NCBI GenBank assembly: GCA_026018925.1
Contig: JAKSZU010000005.1
Span: 20,198,779 to 20,262,778 of the forward strand
DNA: 64,000 bases
Direction: 5' to 3'
From: Tupaia tana
Taxonomy: Eukaryota; Chordata; Mammalia; Scandentia; Tupaiidae
In this document: piece by piece, positions 11,899 through 22,662 of the stretch
Layout of the letters: each line of letters opens with the position of its first letter
Position numbering within the stretch: position 1 is the stretch's first letter
The notes under the pieces: model-generated
Seen by the model: only the letters and a program-made list of their open reading frames with translations
Told to the model about the DNA's origin: nothing
Database searches by the model: none
Translations under genes and position numbers: made by a program

Positions 11899-13276
11899 AA
11901 AATTGTGCATAAAGGCCAGAGGTCCTCAGTGTTTGTTTCCCTCAGAGCTGGTCTAGTGAACAGGCCTCCCAACTCTTTCTGGAGAATAACTTTCATAAGG
12001 GCCCACCTGTGAGTCTGTGTCACTCCAGGCCAGCCTGCATCTGAGCACATGGGGGAGGTTACATCAAAAACTGGAGTTGGTTTGATACACTGTGGATGTA
12101 TAAGAATTAAATTATTCCCTGATAAGAATAAAGCACTGTGTAGGCCACAAAGATATGTAACAGATGGTGCCGGCCCTCCTTTTCCTTACAATCTGCTTGG
12201 AAAGGTAGGTCATCAACACTGAAAGGAATGACCACACCATATGCTACGCCAAGTGCCCCTTGAGTGGTACTAATCATAAAAAGCTATTTAACACTTCAGA
12301 GGAGGGAGTGCTGGCTTGATGTAAGAGATGGGTCAGGCCTGGTTTTAAAGGCTGGGTGCTATTTGAATCACTAGATAAGGAAAAGGAAGGTGCACAGATC
12401 AGGGATTGGACAGGAATATTACTGAAGGGACTCCATTAAGAAGGAGAGACAGTACCATGAAGAGGGTGGGAATGGTTCTCTGGAGCCCTGGGGACCTATG
12501 GGGACCTACGTCTCCTTCGAAGTCCAATCCATGGGAGGAAGCATACGGGGCTGTGGTCTGGGGCTGGGATGCTCTCTCTGGGGTCTATAAGCCAAGGGAA
12601 GGCCCTGTAGGTTTTCAGCAGGGGAGTGACTTGAGCACAGTGGCCTACAGGTCTGTCTGGATTCAGTATATCAGGCGGGCTGTTGTCCAGGAGAACTATT
12701 GCGAGGTCCACGGTATCAGTATCAGCCACAGTGTCATGGGCTGATCATGACTGTGAGCTGAACAATTTTGGAGATCTATCTTTATTTGCCTCTAACCACT
12801 CTTGGTAGATACTCAGTTTTTGTGGTCTAGACTGAGCTCCTTACTCCCAGGTCTGCTCTCTCCTTTATAATTCTGTTCTAATCTCCCTGTCCCCTAGATT
12901 TTAATTTCCCTGTAGGCCCACCAGTAGCCCTGCCAAACCTGGATCTAAGTTTCTTCTCTCTTGGCCTGGGAGGCTCAGAGAGTTGTGACCATATATCATG
13001 AGTATTAAAGTTTTGGGAGCCTAAACTATTTTTTCCTCCTTCGAACCCACTGTAGAGCAGAAAATTGAAATATATTATAAAATATGATAAGGTGAATCAT
13101 GGGATGAAATGCTGAATACTTATGGCAAAGATAAAAAGGAAATTAAGCCTATTGCTTATAAACTATGCCATCTTCACATTAAGCAATTTATTTTCCAGGA
13201 TGTATTTTTGTAAATTGATAAGATTTATTACTATGTGCATTCACTATTGAATTTTTAAATGAACATTGTTTGGCCT
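11899..13276. other. Unique intergenic sequence, moderately GC-rich at 12.4-12.7 kb
   Basis: 12406-12744 carries overlapping open frames on both strands (112 codons +, 77 codons -) in locally GC-richer sequence. I see no conserved motif. The wording of 12150-12700 (for example 'CAGCAGGGGAGTGACTTGA') resembles an old dispersed mammalian repeat, but I cannot name it. Confidence 0.4.
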
Positions 13277-13287
13277 CCAATGTATTT

Positions 13288-13580
13288 ATTTTTTATTTAT
13301 TTAATGTATTTTAAAAGTTTATTTTTATTTTTGATAGAGAGCACACGCACATACATTAGAGACGGGGGAGTGAGAGGGGGAGAGAAAGAGAGAAGCACTG
13401 TTGACAGGATCTCTTCATGCTGTAATCTCTTTGCACAGCTCTCCAGCTGCTCAGGATACTGAGTGTGTGAACACATACCTGACATGTTTTCAGGCCAACA
13501 CGGGAATCAGAACCTTCAGTCACCCATGTGGTTTCTAGCACTGCAGGTTAGTTTGTTACCAACTGTGCCACCAGGCTGGG
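13288..13580 (-). mobile_element. Family B SINE with target-site duplication
   Basis: A direct repeat, CCAATGTATTT, flanks the element at 13277-13287 and 13581-13591. On the minus strand it begins GCCCAGCCTGGTGGCACAGT (A box) and ends in a GA/CT-rich zone plus an A/T tail. This copy shows family B insertions are not all ancient. Confidence 0.85.
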
Positions 13581-13950
13581 CCAATGTATTTTTTTTTAAT
13601 AATGAGACTCCATTTTTGACAGGTGCGCCTTCATATTTTTTTGTACTGATAGGGAATTTCATATTGAAGTATTAAACTAAAATTTAGCGAACTTAAAATC
13701 ATGAATTAATAATGCACAGTAGATAGGTATTTAGGTATGCTGACATTGTGATATACTTGAATGATTGAAGTTTATGGAACATTGCTCTAAAATAAATATA
13801 AGACCTTCCCCACCACCTGCAATTGAAGATGGTGAAAAACTAAAGATGGCATTCCCTTCATTCTACCAATATGACTATACCAAAATCAAAGAAAATAGTA
13901 AGATTCTGATAACTCACTGGAGCTTGGTGTCTCACCATCTGTATACCAGA

Positions 13951-14344
13951 AGACATCAAAAAGTTTGCAGAAAATTGGGACCAGCAGTTAGTGTAATGCC
14001 TATGTTGCTTAACTCCCACGTAGTCAACCATGGTTCAAGTCCCAGACCCGGTGGCTTAAACTCATGCTGGGCGCGTGTGCGTGCATGCCCAAGATCCTGA
14101 GAGGAGAGTGGAGGAGGGATTGCAGTGTGGCCATCCCCCTGGGGGTGATTTCTCGCTTTCTGTCTCTCTGTCTCTCTCTGTCTTTCTGGCGAGTGCATGC
14201 ATCCTATTGCAAAAACCTCTCCCCCCCAAAAAAAAGTTTACGGAAAATTAAAATAGGAGTTTATTTTGATGCCAAAAGTATCAAAATCTTTACAATAGTT
14301 GTTTTTGTATAATATACATTTTCCAGAAATGTAAAGACTTCCTC
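13951..14344. mobile_element. Mariner-like MITE (M1), split by a SINE
   Basis: The left part (13951-13976, CATCAAAAAGTTTGCAG) and right part (14234-14344, ending CATTTTCCAGAAATGTAAAG) form one M1-type element. It is interrupted by the family A SINE at 13977-14233. Confidence 0.7.
13977..14233 (+). mobile_element. Family A SINE nested in a MITE
   Basis: This is a full-length-looking copy: GGGACCAGCAGTTAGTGTAA head, B-box region GTTCAAGTCCC, body, CT tract and A tail. The duplication is AAGTTTGCAGAAAATT (13961-13976) and AAGTTTACGGAAAATT (14234-14249), 14 of 16 identical. Confidence 0.92.
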
Positions 14345-14385
14345 GTGCTCTCTATATAACTTAAGATAAGGGATCATATCTTATT

Positions 14386-14624
14386 ATTATTTTTAAAATT
14401 TATTTATTTGTTCTGAGAGGGAGAGAAAAGGAGAGAGAAACAGCATCACCAGCAGGGCCTTGATGCTATGAAATATCCCTAGCCTCAGTCAGTCCCAAAT
14501 CATAGCCACACTCTTGCCCTGTATACTCAGGAAGGTCTTTGGTCATGAACCCGAAACCTTGCCATGTAGGTCAGCCTAACAGAGCATGTTTTACCACTGT
14601 GCCACCATCTGTCCCTGCCCCCAG
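14386..14624 (-). mobile_element. Family B SINE
   Basis: On the minus strand the head GGGACAGATGGTGGCACAGT contains a good pol III A box, and GGGTTCATGACC is the B box. The body ends in GA-rich (plus strand) sequence and the A-rich tail near 14386. Confidence 0.88.
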
Positions 14625-15814
14625 ATCTCGTTGTTTGCGTCTAACACACAACCTTCTTACAGGGGACTTTTGGGTAGTAAGCACTTAATACGGTTTCTAA
14701 ACAAATCAATCAGGCCATTTGCATTGTATGAAAAATACCTCTGGAAAATTTAACTTTTTGTTTTGGCTACAACTATGTAACATGGCCAAAGTGTCTAATT
14801 TGTTAGAAATGTCAAAAACTTAAGACAACCTAGGAGTGCTCAGGAAGTTTGTGGGGTTTGAGTTCCCACATGTTAAAGTGTTGGAGCAGGTGCAAGGAAC
14901 TTCGAATAAAGGGCAAAATTAGAGCTACCTCAAGGACCAAGCTTGGCCAGTTCCTGTGTAGCTAATGTTTTCTTTCTTCTAGAAGAAGAAAAAGATCCTT
15001 GGAAAAGAGACATAGCTGGTTCTTACTAAGTACTGGAAAAAATATCACACGGAGCCCTGGATGAGAGCCATTGTTTCCAGTGGAAACACTGACTTGTAGC
15101 ACCACGGCCTATTGTAAAAATCTAGTGAAACGTGCATATAACTCTTGCATCTGGTTTGAGATTTATCTTTGCTACCAAGTCAGTCTGTTTGAATTTTTGA
15201 CTACATTTTGAGATGGTTGTTCATCTAGGGACTAGAAGGTATCTCAAGAGAGACTCATAGGCAAAAGAATATCTGGAAGACACAGAGCACAAGAGCTTCT
15301 TTTGCTATCCTGGTGGCTTATTTAAAAGATTCTTTTCTAAACAACTGGCAAAAGATAAAGTAAATAAGAGCTTATTGTAAAAACTCTCAGGTAATCTTTT
15401 TTTTTTTTAATTTTAACAATAATGCCTTGCCTTCTCATGGTGGAATTCATTAAATTTGACTTTGGTACAATGCAAGTGACTTGTAAATGAGAGATACTCC
15501 AGGAGACAGGAAACTCCATGGCATTTGTCATAGCAATGTATTAAAGGCATGCTTTACTATTGCTCAGTATTCTCTAGGTGAAGGCTCATAGGAGAGAGTT
15601 ACCTTTAAGTAAATGCAGAAGTAAGCTTTGTGCACTTTGAGGGATGGATTCAATTTTTCTCTAATAAAAAATAGTTTTACAGTTGTGTTCTCTGTTTGCA
15701 CCCAGAGTCCACTCCACCATTAATATGAGAATGAATCACCTACACATGAGTAATTTATCTTCCTGCCTAGTATTGACACTCTATTCTTTTTTCCCTTAAG
15801 GTTCAATCTTACTT
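14625..15814. other. Unique intergenic sequence
   Basis: I recognise no repeat family or gene here. Open frames are short and lack coding character. Confidence 0.5.
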
Positions 15815-15838
15815 ACTTTTTTTTTTCATGGCGGGAGC

Positions 15839-15850
15839 GGGGGGGGGGGG

Positions 15851-15888
<38 letters not shown>
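15839..15888. repeat. G15 run followed by (GA)n
   Basis: Fifteen consecutive G bases (15839-15853) lead directly into about 17 GA units. This is an expansion of the purine-rich part of the host family B SINE. Confidence 0.95.
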
Positions 15889-15890
<2 letters not shown>

Positions 15891-16123
15891 CCTAACAGGG
15901 TTTTCAAGCTGTAATCCTATAGCCCTAGCCATAGTCAGCCAGGATTGCAAACATACGCGCATGCCTAGTGTGTACAGGGAGGACCCTAGGATTTCTCTCT
16001 CTCATTCTCTGTCTCTTTTTTTGATGCTAGAGGACATGTATGAGTGAGAGAGAGCACATCTCAATGGTCATGCCATGATCCTTTTACCTCCATTTCTCCA
16101 GCCTGTTAAGATTTAAGCATGTG

Positions 16124-16388
16124 GGGACCAGCAGTTAGCGTAATGGCTATGTCACTGGACTCCCACGTAGTCGACTGCGGTTTGAGTCCAGGACCCGGTG
16201 GCTTAAACTCATGCTGGGCTCATGTGCGTGAGTGCCCAAGATCCCAAGAGGAGAATGGAGGAGAAGGGATTGTGGCGTGGCCATCCCCCCTGGGGGGTGA
16301 TATCTTGCTTTCTGTCTCTCTGTCTCTCTCTGTCTTTCTGGTGAGTGCATGCGCCCTATAGCAAAAATCTTCTCCCCCCCAAAAAAAA
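16124..16388 (+). mobile_element. Family A SINE with target-site duplication
   Basis: Head GGGACCAGCAGTTAGCGTAA, a complete body and a short A tail. The flanks are AAGATTTAAGCATGTG (16108-16123) and AAGATTTAAGTGTGTG (16388-16403). The insertion is inside a family B SINE. Confidence 0.93.
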
Positions 16389-16539
16389 AGATTTAAGTGT
16401 GTGTGCTCACTCCTTTGCACACGTAGTACGCGGTTACCTGGAATGGCACTCTAACCCTGGTTGGTCGTGTGAGATCCAGCTTCCTCTGCACAGTGCTTGA
16501 TTGCTGTGCTATGGGCTGTCCCAAGTGTTTTTATTTATT

Positions 16540-17125
16540 TTTTTGTTTTCTTTTTAGACCTTTTTTTGTTCACTTTCTTGCTGGCTAGGACCTTCAGTAC
16601 AATGCTGAGTAGAGGAGTTGAGAGTGGAAATTTTTGCCTTGTTCCTGATCTTAGAAGGGAAGGATTCGGTCTTTTGTCATTAATTATGATGCCAGCCATA
16701 GGTTTTTCATAGATGCTGTTACTGGGTTGAAGAAATTCTCTTCTGTTTCTTATTTTCTGGTAGATTTTTTTAAAGGTTTATTTTATTTAGTCTTACATAA
16801 ATGAGAGAGGCATAGATAAAGATAACAAGAAGAGTGGGAATGTACAGCCCGACAGAGTCTGATGTCAGGATCATGACGTGCTTGTGCCCAGTATGCACAG
16901 GGAGGGCTCTGGGCATGAACTGGAAGCAGCTATTTGAGTCAGCCTTGAAGAGCATTGTGTTTTACTGATGTACCGCCATCTGACCACTTTCTGATAGGTT
17001 TTCAAAAAATTATAAATGGGATTAATTTTGTCAGATGCCTTTTTTTCTTCTATTGAGATGATCATATTTTTTCCCCTTTTTGTGTTAACAGGATTAATTA
17101 AATTGATGGGCTTTTGTAGATTATT
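16540..17125 (-). mobile_element. Old L1 ORF2 fragment
   Basis: DNA reading matches the reverse-transcriptase region of L1 ORF2 in antisense ('TGCTGAGTAGAGGAGTTGAG ... CCTTGTTCCTGATCTTAG ... GATGATCATATTTTTT'). It is interrupted by a family B SINE at 16770-16987 and has no open frame. Confidence 0.8.
16770..16987 (-). mobile_element. Family B SINE nested in old L1
   Basis: The flanks TTTCTGGTAGATTTTT (16754-16769) and TTTCTGATAGGTTTTC (16988-17003) are an imperfect target-site duplication. The minus-strand head TGGTCAGATGGCGGTACATC carries the family B start. Confidence 0.82.
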
Positions 17126-17274
17126 TCTCTTAACTGAAGACTCAGGAAAATAGCTTGACTACTCCTGTTCTAAATTAAAAATGGCATCTCTAACTTGAGC
17201 TATATATATATTTTTAATCTTATTTCAGTTAAGCACTACATTTTTAGTGTTTTGAAGCATTGAAACTATCTGGG

Positions 17275-17557
17275 GTGCCATCCAAGCTCAACTATGCACT
17301 AGCGACGTGACTAGCAGCAAGCTATTTAACCTTTATAAGCCTCTATTTTCATGTCTATATCATGTGATTTTGTGAGAATTCAATGAGACAGTGCTTATGT
17401 AGAGCCTAGAACAGTGCTTGACACACAATGGCTAACATTTGTTGAGTACTTACTACATTCCTGACACTCATGTGTATTATTTCATTTAAGATGTATTGAC
17501 CTAAAATAGTATAGGTACTGTTGTTTGCTTGCATGGTGAAGAACCAAGGCACAGAAC
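17275..17557 (+). mobile_element. Ancient MIR-like repeat, left part
   Basis: The blocks 'GACGTGACTAGCAGCAAGC', 'TTTAACCTTTATAAGCCTC', 'ACAGTGCTTGACACACAATG' and 'TGTTGAGTACTTACTACATT' match MIR/L2-type mammalian-wide repeats. It stops at the L1 insertion at 17558 and resumes at 19130. Confidence 0.6.
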
Positions 17558-19128
17558 CTTTCTTTTTTATTTTTTTATTTCATTTTCTTTTATACATTCA
17601 ATCACATTATTTAGCTTAGAAAGTGAATATTTCAACATGTGAACATTTCTCCCTAGTCCAGTAGATAAAACTATAAAATTATCTTTAACAGATAATACCA
17701 CATTTCTTTGTCCCTTAATGCTTTGCCTCTCTATTTTTCTTCTAAATGTCCTTCTTCAGACTCTACTCTTTCACACACACTATATCTGGTATTCACATCC
17801 ATACTATGTTTCTATATCCTTTAGTCAATCAGTTTCAGTCATAGAGTGTGGACAGTCGGTATATATTAAGTGGGGCATACAATGTTTCTCTTTCATAGTT
17901 GGGCTAGCTTTACTCTGCAGTAAATCTTCCACATTCTTCCATTTTCTGTCAAAAGCCAGAGATTTTTTTATGGCTGAATAGTATTCCATAGAGTATATGT
18001 GCCACAGTTTTTCAATCCATTCATCTGTTTGTGGGCATTTGGTTGGTTCCATGTCATAGGAATTATGAATAGTGCCACAATAAACATGGATGTGCAAGCA
18101 CTTTTCTGATTAAGAATTCTTCTATCCTTTGGGTAGATACCAAGAAGTGGGATTGCTTGATCAAATGGTAGTTCTATCTGTAAATTTTTGAAGAATCTCC
18201 AAATTGTTCTCACAGTGGCTGTACCAATTTACATTCCCACCAGCAGTGTAAGAGAGTTCCCCTTTCACTGCACCCCAGCCAGCACTTATAATTTTTTTTT
18301 TTAATCTTAGTCATTCTGACTGGGGTTAGGTGGTATCTCGTTGTTTTGATCTGCATTTCCCTTACAATGAGGGATGTTGAGCATTTTTTCATATGCCTTT
18401 TGGCTATTCATATGTCATCTTTAGAGATTATTTTTTTCAACTCATTCTCCTATCTTTTAATAGTGTAGATCATCTTTTTTTGAAACAACTGCTTGAGTTC
18501 CTTGTGTATTCTGGTTATCAGTCCCTTATCTGACGCATAGTTTACAAAAAATATTTTCTCATTCTGAGTGTCGTTGGTTTACACTAATTACTGTGTCTTT
18601 TGCCATGCAGAAACTTCTTAGTCTGACATAATCCCACTTGTCTATTTTGGGGATCATTGATGTGCTTTGGGGGTCTTCTTTAAGAAGTCTTTGCCTACCA
18701 CAATGTCTCCCAGAGTTTCCCCAGTGTTTTCCAGAAACAGTTTTATAGTTTGAGGTCTTAGATTTAGATCTTTGATCCACTTTGACTTGATTTTTGTCAA
18801 AGGTGAGAGGTAGGGGTTCAGATTCATCTTTCTGCAGGTGGAAATCCAATTTTCCAGCACCATTTGCTGAAGAGGTTTTCCTTTTTCCCACTGGATTGAC
18901 TGGTACTCCCTGTCAAAAATCAGTTGACTGTATGTTTGGGAATTTATTTCTGGGGACTCTACTCTGTTCCATTGGTCCACGTGTCTGTTTCTGTGCCAAT
19001 ACCATGCTGTTTTGATTACTACAGCTTTGTATTATATTTTTGGGTCAGGGAGAGAGATGCCACCCATTCCACTCTTCTTGTGCAGAATTGCTTTGATAAT
19101 ACAGGGTCTTTTATGATTCCAGACAATT
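17558..19128 (-). mobile_element. 5'-truncated L1, ORF2 C-terminus and 3'UTR
   Basis: The T-rich start (17561) is the A tail of a minus-strand L1. Translations give the ORF2 C-terminal domain, including [11 protein letters not shown] (the Cys-rich region), IELPFDQAIPLLGIYPKD, CPQTDEWI and YYSAIKK, spread over several frames (18392-18210, 18213-17968, 18097-17825). It is truncated on its 5' side near 19128. It closely resembles the 3' half of the complete copy at 30.6-36.7 kb, but its frames are broken. Confidence 0.92.
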
Positions 19129-19129
19129 C

Positions 19130-19245
19130 TGTAACTCACTGAAGGTCCACAGCTGATAAGGGGTAGAAGACGGAACAAACTACAGACATTCAAATCCAGA
19201 GTTTATCCTATAACCCCATTGTATTGCCTGCCACACATAGATAAA
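19130..19245 (+). mobile_element. Ancient MIR-like repeat, right part
   Basis: 'GTAACTCACTGAAGGTCCAC' and 'CATTCAAATCCAGAG' follow the typical '...AACTTGCCCAAGGTCACA...' course of such repeats, directly continuing the piece cut at 17557. Confidence 0.55.
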
Positions 19246-19404
19246 ATGAGCTATTATGGAGTACATTGCTATTATCTAAAATGTAGATGTTTTGATATCT
19301 TATACTGCTTTATATGGGGGAGGTAGGTAAAGATACAGAAAAATACTTTGCCCAAATTCTCTGATTTGTGGTTTATATTCTGAAAAGATAAGAACAACTT
19401 TTTT

Positions 19405-19656
19405 TTAAAAAAAGTTCATGTATTTATGTCTTCTGCGAGAGAGATGGAAAGAGAGCAAAAGACAGCTATAGAGAGAGATGGCACCCCCACAGACTCTCAA
19501 CACTGCAACCTATTCCCAGCCTTCTGCTAGCCATGGGTTATGGGCACACACATGCCTGGCAAACTCAGGGAGGTTTCCAGGTGTGAACCTGAAAACATCC
19601 CGTGTGAGACAGTCCTTCAGAGTGTCATTTCACTACCATGCCATTGCTGGCTCCCC
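19405..19656 (-). mobile_element. Family B SINE
   Basis: A/T tail at 19405, a GA-rich stretch, and a body with 'GGGCACACACATGCCTGGCA'. On the minus strand the head is GGAGCCAGCAATGGCATGGT. Confidence 0.75.
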
Positions 19657-20121
19657 CCAGAACACTGTAATTTTCCTCTGCCTTTTTTCTTATTCTTGAG
19701 ACAAGCAGGTCACAGAAGAAGGTGCATAATTTGTTCTATTTCTGAAGCTTGATTAAAAGAAGAATTCATGAGGTATTTTTTGAGGAAACTGTATCCATTA
19801 AGCTGTTTACAAAATTTACAGACTTCTTTTGTGCTCAAGCATATATTTTTTCTTGTAATACTCTTTTATTTAATACAAATGATATACATTTAGGGACCTA
19901 ATAATCATTTAAAAATATCAGCATTAAGATAGTAGCCTTTGAAACGAGATTTAAAGATGTGTCAGTGCTTAAGAAAAGCATTGTTTCAACTAATTTGAAA
20001 CAATTCTATTTAACCTATTTTATGTTATGTGACATTACATAGTCTGATTTCTTTCAGACTGTCATGAGCCTTCCCAACCATGCATACAAAGGGTAGGAGC
20101 GTTTCTAGATATTGGAAATGA
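19657..20121. other. Unassigned AT-rich sequence
   Basis: Nothing recognisable; no supported ORF. Confidence 0.4.
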
Positions 20122-20137
20122 AAAGTACTCTTATGAA

Positions 20138-20226
20138 GACCAGCAGGTGGCATGGTGGTTAAGGTGCTGGACTCCCACATGGCCGACCACAGTTCAAGTC
20201 TCAGACCTGGTGACTTGAAACTCATG

Positions 20227-20262
<36 letters not shown>

Positions 20263-20401
20263 CTCAAATACTGAGAGCAGATGGGAGGAGAAGGGATTAG
20301 CACATAGCCGTCCGTCCCCTTGGGGAATAATTTGTTGCTTTCTGTCTCTCCATCTCTCCAGTGAGCACATGTGCCTATAGTGAAAAATATCTCCAAAAAA
20401 G
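20138..20401 (+). mobile_element. Family A SINE with internal (GT)n
   Basis: Head AGACCAGCAGGTGGCATGGT. The normally short GTGTGCGTG stretch of the body has grown into a (GT)16 microsatellite (20229-20261). The imperfect duplication is AAAAGTACTCTTATGAA (20121-20137) and AAAAGTAATCCTGTGAA (20402-20418). Confidence 0.9.
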
Positions 20402-20493
20402 AAAAGTAATCCTGTGAAAAACTTTTATGCCAATTTCTCATTTTATCAGAGTTCTACGTGGAGCAGAGCACATAGGAATAGTTTTTGTTTGTT

Positions 20494-20714
20494 TTTAAGG
20501 TGTATTAATTTATTTTCAGAGAAAGAGAGAAAGAGGAACAGGCACCCTGACAGAGTCATGCTACATTGTGATCCTTCCTATGCCCTGCAGCCAGCCAGGA
20601 CCCCAGGTGAGCTTCATATGTTCAGGTAAACATGAGCCTTGAACCTGAGCCTTCCAAATGGCTTCCAGCATTGCGCAGCAGCACCCTTACTGCTTGAGCC
20701 ACCACAAATGGGCT
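20494..20714 (-). mobile_element. Family B SINE
   Basis: Tail 'TTAATTTATTTTC' with GA-rich sequence follows on the plus strand, then the body 'CAGCCAGCCAGGACC'. The minus-strand head is AGCCCATTTGTGGTGGCTCA. A (GT)10 run (20725-20744) follows. Confidence 0.78.
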
Positions 20715-20957
20715 AGGAACAACTCTGTGTGTGTGTGTGTGTGTAATTCTGTAAATTCATCTTTCTTTGTTTCTTTTAATTTCTGATCATTTTCTATTTT
20801 TCTCTGAAAGTTTTAATTAAAGTGAGTGTGTGTATAAGACAAATATTACTTCAGAGCTTTTGTGCTGCTGATTTTTTTTTTGCTGTGTCATCATCCATTT
20901 GATCAGAATTATCTGATGCTAAATAAAGTTTCTTTTAAGGGAGTTATCATTAAGGAG

Positions 20958-20982
20958 TTTTTTTTTTTTTTTTTTTTTTTTT
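20958..20982. repeat. Poly-T run (25)
   Basis: An uninterrupted T homopolymer of 25 bases with no recognisable SINE body next to it; possibly a remnant tail. Confidence 0.9.
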
Positions 20983-21264
20983 CCCTCACTAATCGTTGTA
21001 TCATGTTTAGTTCTTTTTTTGAAAGGAAAATATTTTCTAGGAGTGATTTTATATTTTCTTGCTAATGTAGAAATTATTGTGGCATGAATATACAAAGATG
21101 AAAAAATAATCAGCCAAAGAAATCCCAGTCATCAATTAAACCCCTAACATTAAAACAATAAGTTTATAGAATTTTGTCTTCTGTGTTAAATGACAATAAA
21201 GTTATTTGTACCAAAATATCAAGGTGGATGTGAAGTTTAAGGGTGTAAAAGAGACTTATGCTAG

Positions 21265-21372
21265 GAGTCAGTGCTGATTCTCCTCTGCTACTAACCAGTT
21301 ATGGGATATGGAAAAAGTCCTTCACCTTCAGCCTCAATTTCTTTGCCCATAAAGACTTTTAAGTAGATAGTT
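21265..21372 (+). mobile_element. MIR-like ancient SINE fragment
   Basis: 'GCTACTAACCAGTTATGGGA ... CACCTTCAGCCTCAATTTCT' follows the MIR 'tactagctgtgtgacc...cctcagtttcc' course. The rest is too diverged to delimit. Confidence 0.55.
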
Positions 21373-21458
21373 CCATGACAGCCTTTAGCTATAAAATATC
21401 ACAATTTCAGATAACAGGGGATCTGTGTGATCAGGGAATTTCAACTAATCAGAATTTT

Positions 21459-21679
21459 TTAATCTTCTTTTTAGAAAAAGTTTATTTCATTATGAGAGAG
21501 AGACAGAGAGAGACAAAGAGAGAAATAGAGACCCTCAACAGGATCTTCATGCCATAATCTACCCTGGATCATTGACATGTGTGTGGACCCAACAATACTC
21601 AAGGAGGCCTCAGGACTTGAACTGAGGACCTTCCCCAATGAGTCTAGTTACATTACTGCTTCACTACCTTCTGGGTCCT
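21459..21679 (-). mobile_element. Family B SINE with target-site duplication
   Basis: The flanks CTAATCAGAATTTT (21445-21458) and CTAATCTGAATTTT (21680-21693) differ at one base. The body has the GA-rich zone, 'ACCCTCAACAGGATCTTCAT', and a tRNA-like head at the right end. Confidence 0.85.
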
Positions 21680-21933
21680 CTAATCTGAATTTTCCTCAAC
21701 TCTTTATCTCTGAAATGGACAACTACTACAATGAATTCATTGTCTAGAAAAATATTTACCATAGTATGCCAAAATATGTCATATGTGAAAGAATATGATG
21801 GTGATTTCAATTTCTACTAAGGATTTTTATTGTGTAGGACATTTAAGTTGAACTTTAATTTGGTAAAAATATTTTACTATGTTGAGTGTTTCTTTTTAAA
21901 TCTTTAGGTTCTTCCTAAAACAATTTCAACCTT

Positions 21934-22165
21934 TTTTTTTTTCATAGAGATTTTTGCTATAGATTCTGTGCGCACACTGGAGACACAGGAGACACAGGGA
22001 GAAACAGACAGAAATTGAGAAATCACTCCCCAGGGGGGTCGCCATGCTGCAATCCCTTCTCTTCCGTTCTCCTCTCAGGATTTTGGGCACACATGCATAT
22101 GCGTCCAACTGTGGTCGACCATGTAGGAATCCAACACCTTAAACACTATACCACCTGCTGGCCCT
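21934..22165 (-). mobile_element. Family A SINE
   Basis: Poly-T tail, then 'TTTTTGCTATAGATTCTGTG', the AGACAC-rich CT tract, 'CCCCAGGGGGGTCGCC', and the minus-strand head GGGCCAGCAGGTGGTATAGT at 22165. Confidence 0.88.
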
Positions 22166-22434
22166 AAGTTCAATAATTTTTTGGTAAATAAAGATGCCCA
22201 ATGGGAAGAAAAATATTATGAATAATACTTATGACACAAGAGTAGATTGGAAGTGTAGGGAAAGACTAAATTCAATGGTATTTGTCATTGTAGATCTTTT
22301 TATTGTAATATGTATTAGGAGCTAAGTAATAGTACTTGAATATTGACTGTGAAGTGAAAGGACATGTGTGTGTAGAAAAATACCTCCAATGAAGACATGT
22401 GGTTTTATTAAAGGAGAAGTTTTCCTAATTTGTA

Positions 22435-22662
22435 ACTTCTTAAGAAAGTTAATTTATTTCCTTACAGAGGGAACGAGAGAGAAAGGGAGAGAGAAAAGTA
22501 GAGGGGCTTCGTGCCACTATCCTCCCTCAGCCCTCAGTCAGACAGAATGATGAGAGCACCAGGCATGTTGGTAGACCTGGGACTCAAACATGGAGCCCTC
22601 CATATGGTCTCCAGTATTGTTCATCAGTGTCCCTTCAGCCTGTGTCACCATGGCTAGACCCT
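22435..22662 (-). mobile_element. Family B SINE
   Basis: The tail region 'AAGTTAATTTATTTCC' is followed by GA-rich sequence, 'CCTCCCTCAGCCCTCAGTCA' (a family B hallmark) and a diverged head ending near 22662. Confidence 0.8.

Larger units (their letters stand above)
15815..16525 (-). mobile_element. Family B SINE, expanded and split
   Basis: The tail and body occupy 15815-16107. The head, on the minus strand GGGACAGCCCATAGCACAGC, lies at 16389-16525. Between them is a family A SINE (16124-16388). The body contains an extra 'CTCTCTCTC...GAGAGAGAG' segment near 15990-16050 that other copies lack. Confidence 0.7.

Noticed and set aside
12406-12744. 112-codon frame in GC-richer unique DNA
   Set aside because: The opposite strand is equally open, there is no motif or splice context, and the peptide looks arbitrary.
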